Shown here piece after piece: positions 1 to 11,290 of a stretch of DNA of 64,000 nucleotides; the stretch's first letter is position 1; the number at the start of each line of letters is the position of its first letter. The stretch covers positions 1,930,501 to 1,994,500 of the forward strand of contig CM037862.1 in NCBI GenBank assembly GCA_021292105.1, in the 5' to 3' direction. Both the position numbers and the translations under genes were made by a program. The DNA is from Anadara kagoshimensis (lineage: Eukaryota; Mollusca; Bivalvia; Arcoida; Arcidae). The notes below the pieces were generated by a model, which was given only the letters and a program-made list of their open reading frames with translations, was not told where the DNA came from and did no database searches.

Positions 1-110
1 CTTAGCTATAGTCAATGTCTTCAACAATATATAATACTGATCATAATTGATGGAGGCTAGCTGTAAAACATAGACTTAGCTATAGTCAATGTCTTCAACA
101 ATATATATTG
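1..110. repeat. 75-bp direct repeat
   Basis: CTTAGCTATAGTCAATGTCT begins at 1 and again at 76. Confidence 0.8.
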
Positions 111-524
111 ACTAAATCTTTATTTGGACAAGCATTTGAAGGTCACATTGCTTTAAATTTCAACCAAAATGAACTTTTATGTAAATAGCGCTTGTCTTGT
201 AATAAAAATAAAGTCCATATTTCTTACATCCTGTGGGTGGTCTTTATATACAGGTTTTATGTACTTAGGTACTGTTACAGAGTGGTCGTTATATAAAGGG
301 TTAACAGTACTAATGTTCTATACGTCAGCTTTAAATACATGTTTTACTGTTTGTATACTTAACGAGACATAACTAAACCTCTAGGAAAACATCAAAGTCT
401 ACTACAGCATTGTGGAAATTCTAGTTATGTATGTTAAAAAGTCATAGGTTTAAAAGAAAGTTAATAATTTGACATGGTAAGAACTAAATAATGACAAATA
501 AGGTTTGAAATAACGTGAGTATTA

Positions 525-705
525 GATATGGACAAATATGGTAAAAAATCTATATTTATTTGTGAAATAAACTAAGACAAATATTTTTAAAAAAATCTGC
601 ATATTGCTAAAAAATCTGCATTTATTTGTGAATTAAACTACGACAAATATGATAAAAAATCTGAATTTATTTGTGAAATAAATAATGATAAATATGATCT
701 GAAAA
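525..705. repeat. AT-rich tandem repeat
   Basis: Three to four imperfect copies of about 50 bp built on GACAAATATG, AAAAAATCTG and ATTTATTTGTGAA. Confidence 0.75.
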
Positions 706-1294
706 ATCTCCATTGATGTCAGAATTACTGGTAGATATTAACACATACAGAGAGATAATATTTGTGAGAATCAAATAACAACAAAAACCCGAGAAAATTC
801 TTTAATAATCTGTACAGAATTCTAAAGAATATCTGAAGGACAGAAAGACAGCACAATGTCTATTATAATTACCCAGAAGGCAACTGTAACATATGACAGC
901 ATTTTGACGGACATTTTTGAGGAACCTTTATAGAAATCAATAAAAGAGAATTCGTATAATTCTGGACAGTAGATTGACAGTACATCTAATCAGGACCAGA
1001 ATACTAGATCCAGTGAGAGAGAGTGACTAATATTTCTAATCAACGTCTTATTTTTCTTAATCATACATAGAGAAATAAGATTTCAATACACTTATCAGTC
1101 AACAGACATGTACCTTTATACAACATCAATCAACTTATCCAAAATAGTCAGTCAGAGTAACATTAAGTAACACAGCTTGGAGGATTCATTTTTTCTCATT
1201 TATTTGAAATAAAGATACTTAGAAATGACATCTTGTTCTGGTACCTTATTAGACTAATCTGAGGATAAGTCTATATATATATATAATACTTCAG

Positions 1295-2150
1295 AATGAA
1301 TGTGACTACATCAATCAGTGTTGTATAATGAAGACATGTCAAACCTTATTATAAAGGTGTTTCCCTTATCTAACTAAATCAGAGTAGAGTGGAGTCCCAG
1401 TCAAGATTCATTTATATTGAGGTAGTTCGTTCAGGGATGATGGAGGACACCAGAGTATCTGAATGTGACTACATCAATCTGTGTTGTATATAGTAGACAT
1501 GTCAAACCTTATTATAAAGGTGTTTCCCTTATCTTACTAATTCAGAGAAGAGTGGAGTGACAGAATCCCTTATATTGAGGTAGTCAGTTCAATGATGGTA
1601 GAGTAAACCAGAGTACCTGAATGTGACTACATCAATCTGTGTTGTATATAGTAGACATGTCAAACCTTATTATAAAGGTGTTTCCCTTATCTTACTAATT
1701 CAGAGAAGAGTGGAGTGACAGAATCCCTTATATTGAGGTAGTCAGTTCAATGATGGTAGAGGAAACCAGAGTGTCTGAATGCTACTACATCAATCAGTAT
1801 TGTATAATGAAGACATGTCAAACCTTATTATATAGGTGTTTCCCTTATCTAACTAAATCAGAGAAGAGGGAAGTGATGGAATCAACCTCCAAGTCAAGAT
1901 TTATTTATATTGAGGTATTTAGGAAACCAGAGTGTCTGAATGTGGCTACAGTGCGGTATAATGAAAACATGTAGACCTTTATTATAAAGGTGTTTCCCTT
2001 ATCTAACTAAATCAGAGTCAAGAAGAATTGAGGTAGTTAGTTAAAGGATGGTAGAGGAAACCAGAGTGTCTGAATGTGACTACATCAATTAATATGATAA
2101 AATGAAGAAATGTCAAACCTTATTATAAAGGTGTTTCCCTTTAACTACAG
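1295..2150 (+). repeat. 158-bp tandem repeat, about six copies
   Basis: TGTGACTACATCAATC occurs near 1301, 1464, 1622, 1780, 1941 and 2074, each followed by CAAACCTTATTATAAAGGTG and CAGAGAAGAGTGGAGT. The last units are degenerate or shorter. Confidence 0.85.
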
Positions 2151-2335
2151 CCAAGCCTGTCTATAAAGACCACCCAAGGGAACCAGTAAAAGTGCACTTT
2201 ATGGGCAGGTGACTTTTATATACAGGTTCAATTATATGGATAAAGAACAATTGGGATACAATTCTACTGGCCTTTATAAGCAGGTGGCCCTTATTTAGAG
2301 GTGACTTCAAGGCAGGTTGGACTGTAATTCAGAAA
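2150..2335 (+). repeat. Dispersed repeat, GGCCTTTATA family
   Basis: AAGACCACCCAAGGGAACCA through CAGGTGGCCCTTATTTAGAG. Related copies near 205-310, 7750-7856, 8848-8920 and 28200-28380. Confidence 0.7.
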
Positions 2336-2449
2336 AGAGTGGAGTGCCGGAATCAACCTACAAGTCAAGATTCTTTCACAGTGTTTATGCTGTCTACACC
2401 ATAGAAAATGTGAATTGTTTATTACAAACTGCAAATACTAACACTGCCC

Positions 2450-3545
2450 ATGAATTTGGTGGACCATAATGTATGCAAGGTCAAGCAGACAGGTCAATGT
2501 TGTTATAAATTGTGTGTTTTTGAATTATGAGACTCACTAATATTTGAGTAAGTTTGGAGTGGTTTAATAGTTTTAAACTCCAGTCGAGATAAATTGGTTA
2601 ATTCTGGGATGATGAACCGACCTTTCGCAAATCTGACAAACTTTCTTAGAGTAGGATCTGCAAAAGTGAGGTACAAATCTAGATGAAAAAAGGCACTGTT
2701 GAGCATGCACTTTGGACCACTCGGTCACCGAGGCCCCCTGAGTGACTTCAGGGGGACTTCAAAAATCTAATTCAATCAAGAAAGACAAAAATAGTGCATT
2801 AATTAGCATGCACGAAGTTGTGATAATTACTGTTAATTCTTAGTCAGACTGAAAACAAATTATTTCAGAAATAGACATGTCAAACTAACAAGGTGTCAGA
2901 TATTTCATGAAAAAAACATACAACTATAAAGTACAGTTTAACTAGATATTATGAGAGATTAATTCATATAGATTAATAAAGTAGTTCTCGTTACGAATAA
3001 CTGAACAATTGCTGTTGCAACGTTAAGAAACATTCAACAACAACATACATTTGGTGGACCATTGTATATGACTATTCCTCATGAAAGGTCAAGCAGACAG
3101 GTCAATGTTGGCCTTAATTGGTTCACCTCATCTCATGTCAGTATATTGCAACTGTGGGAGTGGTACGTTTGTCTGCTGTGTACTGATTTGGTGAGCTAGC
3201 ACCTTAAAGACCCCCTAAGTGCACGCTAGTACAAGACAGACCATAAAACACACTCACACTTCACAAGCATAAACAAACTTGTTCATAGATTAATCCATTC
3301 ACTGTTAAGTATGCACTTTAAACCACTTGGCCACAGTGAGGCCCCCTGAGTGACTTCAGGTATCTACGTCAATCAAAAAAGACAAAAATGGTGTATTAAT
3401 TGGCATGCATGAAGTTGTGGTGATAATTGCTGTCAGACTGAAAATAAAAATTGATTTCAGAAATAGACATGTCAAACTAACAAGGTGTCAGATATTTAAT
3501 GAAAAAAACAAACAACTATAAAGTACGGTTTAACTATATATTTTA
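2450..3545 (+). repeat. About 600-bp direct duplication
   Basis: TTTGGTGGACC, CAAGCAGACAGGTCAATGTT, GGCCCCCTGAGTGACTTCAG and GACATGTCAAACTAACAAGG occur at about 2455-2950 and again, offset by roughly 600 bp, at 3050-3545. Confidence 0.8.
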
Positions 3546-3940
3546 AGGGATAACAATGGTGCTTTTTAAAATTAGTGAAAAAATAAACATAATTAGCATG
3601 TTTAGTGAGACAGACTTTAACAGGTTTTACACATCAAAAAAGCTATTTATAAACCACACAAAACAAGCACCTTGTAATTCTTGTAATAATTATGTAATAT
3701 TTAAATTTCAAACATATGGAATTATCTCTTTAACAACTCATCAAAACATCTTTACATAGTCCAAAGGTCATTTTATTTCAGCGGTTGTTGTGCTGGCTCA
3801 GGGACAATCAGTGCTGTATTCAGGGGCAATCATTCATTTATTCAGTGGGCACCAGTATTAAGGAGGTCAAGTGGGTATGATACATGCACCAGGTGATAAA
3901 ACATGGACACATTTGATATCAATCCCTATATAACAGTTAT

Positions 3941-4200
3941 AACATGAGGTAAAACTCAGCCAACAGCTTTACCTCATCCTGCAATAAGGTTACGTCAGTA
4001 ACAACATGAGGTAAAACTCAGCCAACAGCTTTACCTCATCCTGCAATAAGGTTACGTCAGTAACAACATGAGGTAAAACTCAGCAAACAGCTTTACATCA
4101 TCCTGCAATGAGGTTACATCAGTAATAACATGAGGTAAACCTTGGCAAGCAGTGGGGTAATATCAGTTATTACATTATATGAACCTCAGCCAGCAGTAGG
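3941..4200 (+). repeat. 62-bp minisatellite, about four copies
   Basis: AACATGAGGTAAAACTCAGC recurs at 3941, 4003, 4065 and 4127. Confidence 0.9.
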
Positions 4201-4479
4201 GATATGTCAGTGATTTCTGTGAAGTAATAACATTTGAGACAGAGAATTGGGGATTACCAGCTTTCTCACACAGACTCACAGCTAGAGCACTACATGTATA
4301 ATTTTACCACCACATCTCTTGTAATGAATTATAACTATACTACCTCTTTAACATTGTTATAAGAACTCTTTCCTACATGAAGACACACAATTTATCCTAT
4401 CATATTCCTCTAAAAGCAGGAACCCATGTGGCCAAGAGGTCTAAAACATGTGCTTACAGTGCCTTTCAACATTTAAGTT

Positions 4480-4600
4480 CCAACAGTTTAAGAAAGTGTG
4501 TCAGTTCACTTGCTAAAGGTCAGTGTTTTTCTCTGGGCACTCTAGTTTTCAACAATCTGACAAATGACTGCCTTAATATATGACAAAAAAATCTTAAATG
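4480..4600 (+). repeat. Fragment of SINE family C body
   Basis: GTGTGTCAGTTCACTTGCTA and TCTCTGGGCACTCTAGTTTT parallel the plus-strand body at 51640-51720. Confidence 0.5.
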
Positions 4601-4794
4601 GGGCATAAAAGCACCTTTTACAATATATACCACCCTCCATTCTAAAAACACTTACAATTGCATACAATATTTTTGATGATATAAGCTTTCTAATGCAATT
4701 TTCAGAAAATTGAGCCTATAATAACAGTATATCTGGGTTATAGAAAAATAAAGACACCCATAGTCTAAGCAAGTATAAACAAGCAAGTTCAGTG

Positions 4795-5010
4795 AATTAG
4801 GATCCCCCACCAGTAAGTACTTCTTTGTGATTGCACTTATGTACAAAGGGCCATAACTCCTAGGAAAATTAGCAAACCAACTCAGTTTAGGTAATTTGCA
4901 TCTCCTATCAATGTTGATGCTTTACACCAAGTTTCTTAAAACAGTGCTTCATAGTTTTGGAGAACGAATGCAAACAAAACATGTCTGGATGAGTGGAATA
5001 ACAAAGATGC
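4795..5010 (+). repeat. Dispersed repeat D, copy 1
   Basis: GGCCATAACTCC, CTCCTATCAATGTTGATGCT, CACCAAGTTTC and CAGTGCTTCATAGTTTTGGA. Also present at 23801-23960, 24005-24190 and 25745-26045. Confidence 0.75.
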
Positions 5011-5069
5011 GTCTGGATGAGTGAGTGAAAGAACAGAAGCCATTGACCATTTCTTTGATACCAAAATCA

Positions 5070-5255
5070 AACATACCAATCCATGTCTATACCAAAATCC
5101 AAAAGCAAAGTAAATACTTTGAAGCTGACAAACTAAGTTAAACATGTGAAATCTACCAGGAAAGTGAGGCTGGGTGCTCCGCAAGGGTGAGCACTTCCTG
5201 TCTAGCTAGCTTCACCCGTCATGTTGGTTATCAAAATTGGAAACGAAAGGAACAG
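5070..5255 (+). repeat. Dispersed repeat E, copy 1
   Basis: AAACATACCAATCCATGTCT, GTTAAACATGTGAAATCTAC and GAGCACTTCCTGTCTAGCTA. Copies at 27290-27510 (same strand), 16866-17075 and 28725-28895 (opposite strand). Confidence 0.75.
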
Positions 5256-7260
5256 GGGAAGGCAGTGGATAATGAGGACACATACAGCTATTGTAACAGT
5301 GCTGTTATATATGATGTTGTTAATCATTATATTCTTTATATACACATCTTTACATACAGTTCAATCCTCATAATGTTTTGATTTATACACTTAACCTATT
5401 ATTGATCATAAATTAGGTTTATGTAGTCGGCCATTTGTAAAATGTAGACCTGTTATCCAGCATCTTTCTACAGAGTTATTCATTCTAAAGCACCAGGCCC
5501 CAGATTCACAATCATTCCTTAAATAAGATTTTCTTTAACTTAAATATGACAAATTTGAAATCTTGCTTAGGTCAGTGGTTATATCCAATCACAGTAATTA
5601 CATCTGGGAACTCCGATTTCATTAGACCACATAAGTATAAGTGAAAGATTTTGACTGTAATTACCCCATTCCACTACCAACACAAACATTCTTAGTTCAG
5701 CAGTTGTTGTTCATAAATCTTTAATTTTTTATTTTTTGTAATGTGTTATCCTGTCATCCTTAAGTTAATAATTAAGTAATCAAATAAATAAAAGGACATC
5801 TACAAGCAAAATGCAACTATTAACTGTTGAAATATGTCACCAAATTTTTTAACAATCATTCGTTTTCATACCCGAGTTCAACTGAAAAAAAACAAACTTT
5901 TCAATTGACCTCAATATATTAAGAGTCATCTGTCTATAAAAGGCAGGAAAATTTGATCCAATAACTTTTGCAACTATGGTATTTAAACCTGTACATAAAA
6001 TAGTCACACCTGCTCATAAATATGACATCACTATAACTTATGACTCTGACTTCTTAAGAAATCCATTTTTTTTTCATGGTGTCAAAATTACTGTGTTTCC
6101 ACAGATTATCCGATACTTTAAATAGCCTATATTACAAAGGTATCTTAAACAGAATCCACAAATAACGTATTCAGCACCTTACAATATGGTATTTGTTCTT
6201 AGAACCATGAAATTGGACACCTGCATGAACATATATGACTCCACAGTATGAACAGGTTGAAGTCATTAAGTAAGAACATTAGTCTATAATTTACACTATG
6301 CCATCAACATTTGCTGTCCATTTAGATAATAGACATGCTTTACATTACAGGTGTCTCATATAAAAGTTAATTATCTTACCCTAACTCACTGTATTCTCAA
6401 TATTTATTATCTCTTCATACATAATTAAACATCTGAAAGCATTCATTCATCTATCAATGTATTTATCAGAATTACCCTGCCTCCATCCCTAGGTTACATG
6501 TTAAGGAATGTTTTATTGCCATGGAGATCTGTAATCTTAAGATAATGAAGCCATCACATTCTGAACCATCAACAGGTGATGTGAACTAAACCCCTAGGTC
6601 AAGGTCATACCTCTATAACATAGAAACTGACTACATGGCATTGGAAGCATGGTGAGATAGTGTTATAATGAGTTTATCATTGCAAAAGGAAGACCAGTAA
6701 AGTGGAGTTATGTCTGCAATTTTGTAAATTATATTGAGTTGGTCAGTTCTGGAATAGTGAAAGAAACTGTGATATCAAGAGTAAATCACCCACCTTTGAC
6801 AAGCAAACACAGCAACTTCCTAAAACTATGCTGAAGTGACAATCCTTTTAACTCCCCATCCCTATCCAAAATGTCTTTGAAGTGACAATCTTTGTCTATT
6901 CCACACTCTTCTATCAATAAAATCCTCACCTTCAATGAGAACCACCTGAGATAAGGATTACCTGACAGTGACAATCATGATAACAAAATGGTGAATATAG
7001 ATATCTAGATCTGATAGTTGTTTGAATGAAATAATGTTTAAAATTTCATCAGCAATTTTTCAGCTAATATTAATCTCTAAAGATTGACCTAAGAACAAGT
7101 TTGTGTATGAGTGAGATGTGTAAGTATTTTATAATCTGCCTTGTACTAACATACACTCAGGGCAACTGTAAAGTGCTACCTCACAATATACCATTGACAA
7201 ACATACCACTACCCTAGTCATATTATCCTGACAATGAATGAATTAGTAAATACTCTATCC
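5256..7260. other. AT-rich stretch with nothing recognised
   Basis: Stops are frequent in all frames, and I see no splice-bounded coding block, RNA gene or clear tandem repeat. The last GRIPAP1 exon could lie here or elsewhere below 11.1 kb without being recognised. Confidence 0.5.
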
Positions 7261-7264
7261 TCTT

Positions 7265-7395
7265 CATACCGAGCACCTGGTGAGGAAGCAGTATCTAAAA
7301 TCTTAAAATCTCATGTATGTCCCCGGGTTCAACCCCACAACCTTTCACTTGAAGTGGACACTATACCACTGAGCCACCAAAGTGGTAAATTCTGA
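7265..7395 (-). mobile_element. tRNA-like SINE head
   Basis: Minus strand reads GGTGGCTCAGTGGTATAGTG and GGGGTTGAACCCGG, box A and box B like, next to another SINE. Confidence 0.55.
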
Positions 7396-7446
7396 TATAA
7401 AAGCCTGTATAGACAAAACTTATTCAGGGTAGATTGATTGACTGAA

Positions 7447-7760
7447 TAGGGATTTCCGTCCCAGTCAACAATATACCACTTATATTAAGACAGCTATAGG
7501 TGGATTTGCAGAATTTTTTACCTTTTGCAGTCAGCTCATGGCAATGGTAGGGAGGGTTTTTTTAATGTGCCATGCATGCAGTGAAACAGGGCATCAGTTT
7601 TTAAGATTTCTTCAAATGAACTCAAAATTATATTTCTAAATGCTAAGTGCATGGTGAAAGGACAGTCACTGACTTTTTTCAAGTACTTGGTCACATCCTG
7701 GCAAATGTTCGAACTCAACATCCCACATATCAAGCTAGTACTCTACAAATTGAGCTAGAG
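7447..7760 (-). mobile_element. SINE family B copy
   Basis: Degenerate tRNA-like head at 7710-7760, body with AGTGACTGTCCTTTCACCAT (minus strand) and terminal GACTGGGACGGAAAT. Confidence 0.65.
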
Positions 7761-8847
7761 TCAAACTTGCCTATAAAGGCCAACCAAGGGAACCAGTAAA
7801 AGTGACCTTTATTGGCAGTTTGCCTTTTATAGCATGTTCAAATTTTTTGAATAAAGAAACATAGCACTGCCGTGATGTTGTACAGCGTAGTTGGGAAATG
7901 GTGTTGTGGCAAGACAGAATATAACCGAAAATTCGGGGGGGGGGGGGGGGTTCGATCTATGGCATAGTCTGACGGATGTTTTTTTTTTTTTTTTTTTTTG
8001 AAAAAGAAACAATGTACCAAACCATGTATTGCTGAATTAAATGGTAGAAAATAATAATTTCATAAATATATGTAAAAGACAATCGGTAATTAAAATTTTA
8101 AAAAGTTGTACCCGATCGTTTTGTCATTTCGGATAGAGAGAAAGTAGAGTTTTTGCAGATCCTACCGTCGCTATGAGGGGGTACATTCTAGCGGTTGTAT
8201 GTAACTGGATCATTTGCTGTTAATCTGGGTTTTAATTAACTGCTGATTATCACTCACAATATTCCCATTTCATGTTAATGGTGAAGTATTTAAAATCCAC
8301 ATGTGGTCATTTGCACACAACACTGTACGAATTATCTCCCTTTCCCGAAAGTGAAATCTAATCGATAAACAGTTTTAAAATATGACACAATTGCCTCAAC
8401 ATCAAAATATGTTATCATAACCTTCAAAATAAATTTAAATTTCCGTAGATTTCACAAAGAATTAATTAAATCAACCTGCCGTTGCTGTTCATTTCATAAA
8501 AAGTTATGATTTTACATCGTAGGACGCAAACTTCTCGGACTACTTTTTATTGTAAACATGAGATCAGTTCGCCAAATTGCAGAAATTATTAGATGCATCC
8601 CATCGCAATATTTTACTAGATTCCGAAATGTATTCAGAAAATTTATTCCAAATGTGCATATGTAACCAAATGCATTACCCGTCTCAGAATACATATCTCA
8701 CGATAAAACAGATATACTTCTTTCACGCTCATTTACCAGGCGCACTATTTCCATGTGTACTCATATCTTATAATTTCATAGCAAAGAAGCTCGATATCTT
8801 GGAAGAAAGCGATAGCAAAGTACGCATTCACTATCGTGAAACGCTGT
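7761..8847. mobile_element. Candidate about 1-kb insertion splitting a dispersed repeat
   Basis: A GGCCTTTATA-family repeat stops near 7856 and resumes near 8848, as judged against the intact copy at 2150-2335. Near the borders, TTGTACAGCGT at 7878-7888 is inverted as ACGCTGTACAA at 8841-8851. The insert holds a run of about 18 G at 7937 and about 20 T at 7980. No transposase frame is seen. Confidence 0.4.
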
Positions 8848-8919
8848 ACAAAAATTGGGATACAATTTTACTGGCCTTTATAGGCAGGTGGCCTTTATAT
8901 AGAGGTGAACTTTAAGGCT

Positions 8920-10520
8920 TTACCTAAATGATGAAGTTACATGTGTGATTATTAATCTGAGACTATATGTGACATATATTGGTAGTTTCATCATCATCAT
9001 TATATAGTGGTATAGGGAAACAAGACTGACCTGTCCGTTTGACCTGTAGGGATATTCAAAAACAATGATCCATCTGATGCATGGATAGTGTTAGATTTCA
9101 CAGTTAATACATATGCAATGTATGTTTCTCATGATGTAGAAAAAGCAAATACCTGTGTTTCCCTATAAGTAAATGTACTGGTCCATATTAATTATTTAAA
9201 TTAAAGGTGAAGTTGACAGGTCAAAGTTGTTTGCCTACAGATAATTTGTACCTGATAATAAACATGATGATGTAATTACTAATCCCCTCTATATCATCAC
9301 TGCTATATAGATAGCAGATACAAAATCAATTATAACGTTATTACATGACATACAGTATATATGAGTATCATACAGATGTATATTAAGGTCACTGTATAAT
9401 TTTTAACAGGGGTGAGTTGTTCAAAGCCTGATTAGTTTAATCAATTAAATAGTCAAAATTTAAATAATGCATAATTTCAAATCTGTTGCGAAATTAATGT
9501 TGAAAACGCCGTACGTGAATAGAACTTCAACAAATTGAAACACGTGGCTATAAATTTATAGATCTGAAGATGGATATGATGATTTTGATTGATATTTTAA
9601 ATCTTTGTTAATTATTGATTAAGCTTATCAAGCTTCGAACAACTAGGGCGGGTATTTTTGAATTCTTACAAAAGTTACAAAAATTAGTTACATATGAAGT
9701 TTCTGTAAAATTCAAAATGAAAACAAATAATTTCATTTTAAAATCAAATTCCATTGTGAATTTTTGTAACAATTCCATCAACATCATTCTGAAGCTATAT
9801 GGAAAGGGAGATAACCTCTATTACAATATTGCAATAATTAATACCATATTTCATCGCAATTTTGCCTAAAATATCTAAAAACTATTTGGGTTACTAAAGC
9901 AAAGCTTCACCATACTTTCGATTTGCATCTGACCAACTGAAAGTATCAACCAATAAATTCAGTACAATCAACGTTCAATCCTTATAGTCACAATCTTTTA
10001 ACCCTGGGAATGTCACAGGGACCAAAATAGGCCCTATCAGGGATGCATTCAGTGTCACAGGGCCTATTCAGCCTATAAAGCTTCAACTTTCAACTTTAAT
10101 GATCACAAATGAAAAACTGCCCACTTGTTAACACCAAAAGAAACAAACAAGTGACTTCATGGATGAAAAGTTGCATGTGTCCAAAAAATTTATTGGTAAA
10201 TACATGTATCTTCAGTTAATCTAAAAAGGTTTATTGAAAGGATATTCAGTATGACTATAAATTTTTTACTAATGTTCAAGTGTGATTGCTGATGTGAAGG
10301 CTGTTGTCTATGTACATGGTTGTACATTTGTAACCCCCCCGAGTCGGGAAACTTCAAATAATTCATCTCTTATGCAGAGTAACATGTCAAAACTGAAACC
10401 TGGGTAAAACAAACATGATGTCCTTTGTCTCGGTTAAGCTAAAATCCAGACTGTATACAATGAATTATTGCATCAGACCATACCATTGTTGGTAAATAGA
10501 TAAAACCAATCTATAATCCA
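8920..10520. other. Non-coding, nothing recognised
   Basis: AT-rich; open frames here (such as 9615-9869) have low-complexity K/N/I composition typical of AT-rich noise. Confidence 0.5.
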
Positions 10521-10524
10521 AAGA

Positions 10525-10745
10525 TTAAAAATAGCAAGGTCAGCCCATGTAGCCCATGGATCATAAAAATAGCAAGATGCACTGTAGCCCATGGCTTATA
10601 AAGATAACAATGGGCCTTGTACCCAATGGATCATAAAAATAGCAATGGACCAGTACCCAATGGCTCATGAAGATAACAAGGGGCTCTGAAGCCATGGATC
10701 ATAAAAATAGCAAGGAGCCAAGTAGCCCATGGGTCATAAAATAAG
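10525..10745 (+). repeat. Degenerate 45-55-bp tandem repeat, about five copies
   Basis: CCCATGGATCATAAAAATAGCAAGG-like units (ATCATAAAAATAGCAA) alternate with CTTATAAAGATAACAA units. Confidence 0.75.
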
Positions 10746-11085
10746 TCTGAGCCTCTAAATTTTACATATTTCAGCTATTCATTTGCTTCTTTGCTAGAGT
10801 AAGCTGGGCCCCTAACTCAAAATTGTGAAGCTTGAACCCTGTAATTTGAAATCTTCATTCTCAGAGGGGTTCAGTTTAGATAGGTTCCACTGTTTCAGGT
10901 TTGTTGCGGCCCTAAATTAAAATTGTGACTTTCAATGTCCCTGTTATTGTTGATCTAGATTATAATATCAGACATAACAGCCTATTAAACATGAAAATGG
11001 TTAGTTGGATTTATTAATTAATCTACACAAAAATCTTTGTGTTTGTGTTTGATGGCAAAGATTGTAACTTTTCAAGTGCTAAAAG

Positions 11086-11124
<39 letters not shown>
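11086..11124. repeat. (TG)n microsatellite at a splice donor
   Basis: About 19 TG repeats; on the minus strand the e26 donor GTGAGTCG runs directly into (CA)n. Confidence 0.95.
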
Positions 11125-11127
<3 letters not shown>

Positions 11128-11132
11128 CTCAC

Positions 11133-11290
11133 TTGTTCCAAATGCATATTTTTGGTAAGCGTTTCTTCTAGCATTCTCTGTAATTTTCTATTCATTTCTT
11201 TAATACCATGGATATCATCACCTTTATTTACTAAATCTAACACTTTCTTCAATGATAACTTATCATCTTGAGGATGATGGGGTTTTGGAT
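11133..11290 (-). CDS. GRIPAP1: GRIPAP1 exon e26 (last found)
   Basis: 158 bp, donor GTGAGT leading straight into a (TG/CA)n tract. Encodes [20 protein letters not shown] and [20 protein letters not shown], the conserved C-terminal region. About 40 further residues with the stop codon are expected downstream (below 11.1 kb) but I could not identify them. Confidence 0.95.

Noticed and set aside
2503-2706. 67-codon minus-strand frame with an acceptor-like TTTGCAG
   Set aside because: Looked at as a possible final GRIPAP1 exon; the residues do not resemble the C-terminus and the region is a duplicated repeat.
8577-8915. 112-codon plus-strand open frame
   Set aside because: Its end lies in a dispersed repeat (WPLYRGEL also appears in other copies) and the rest shows no known family.
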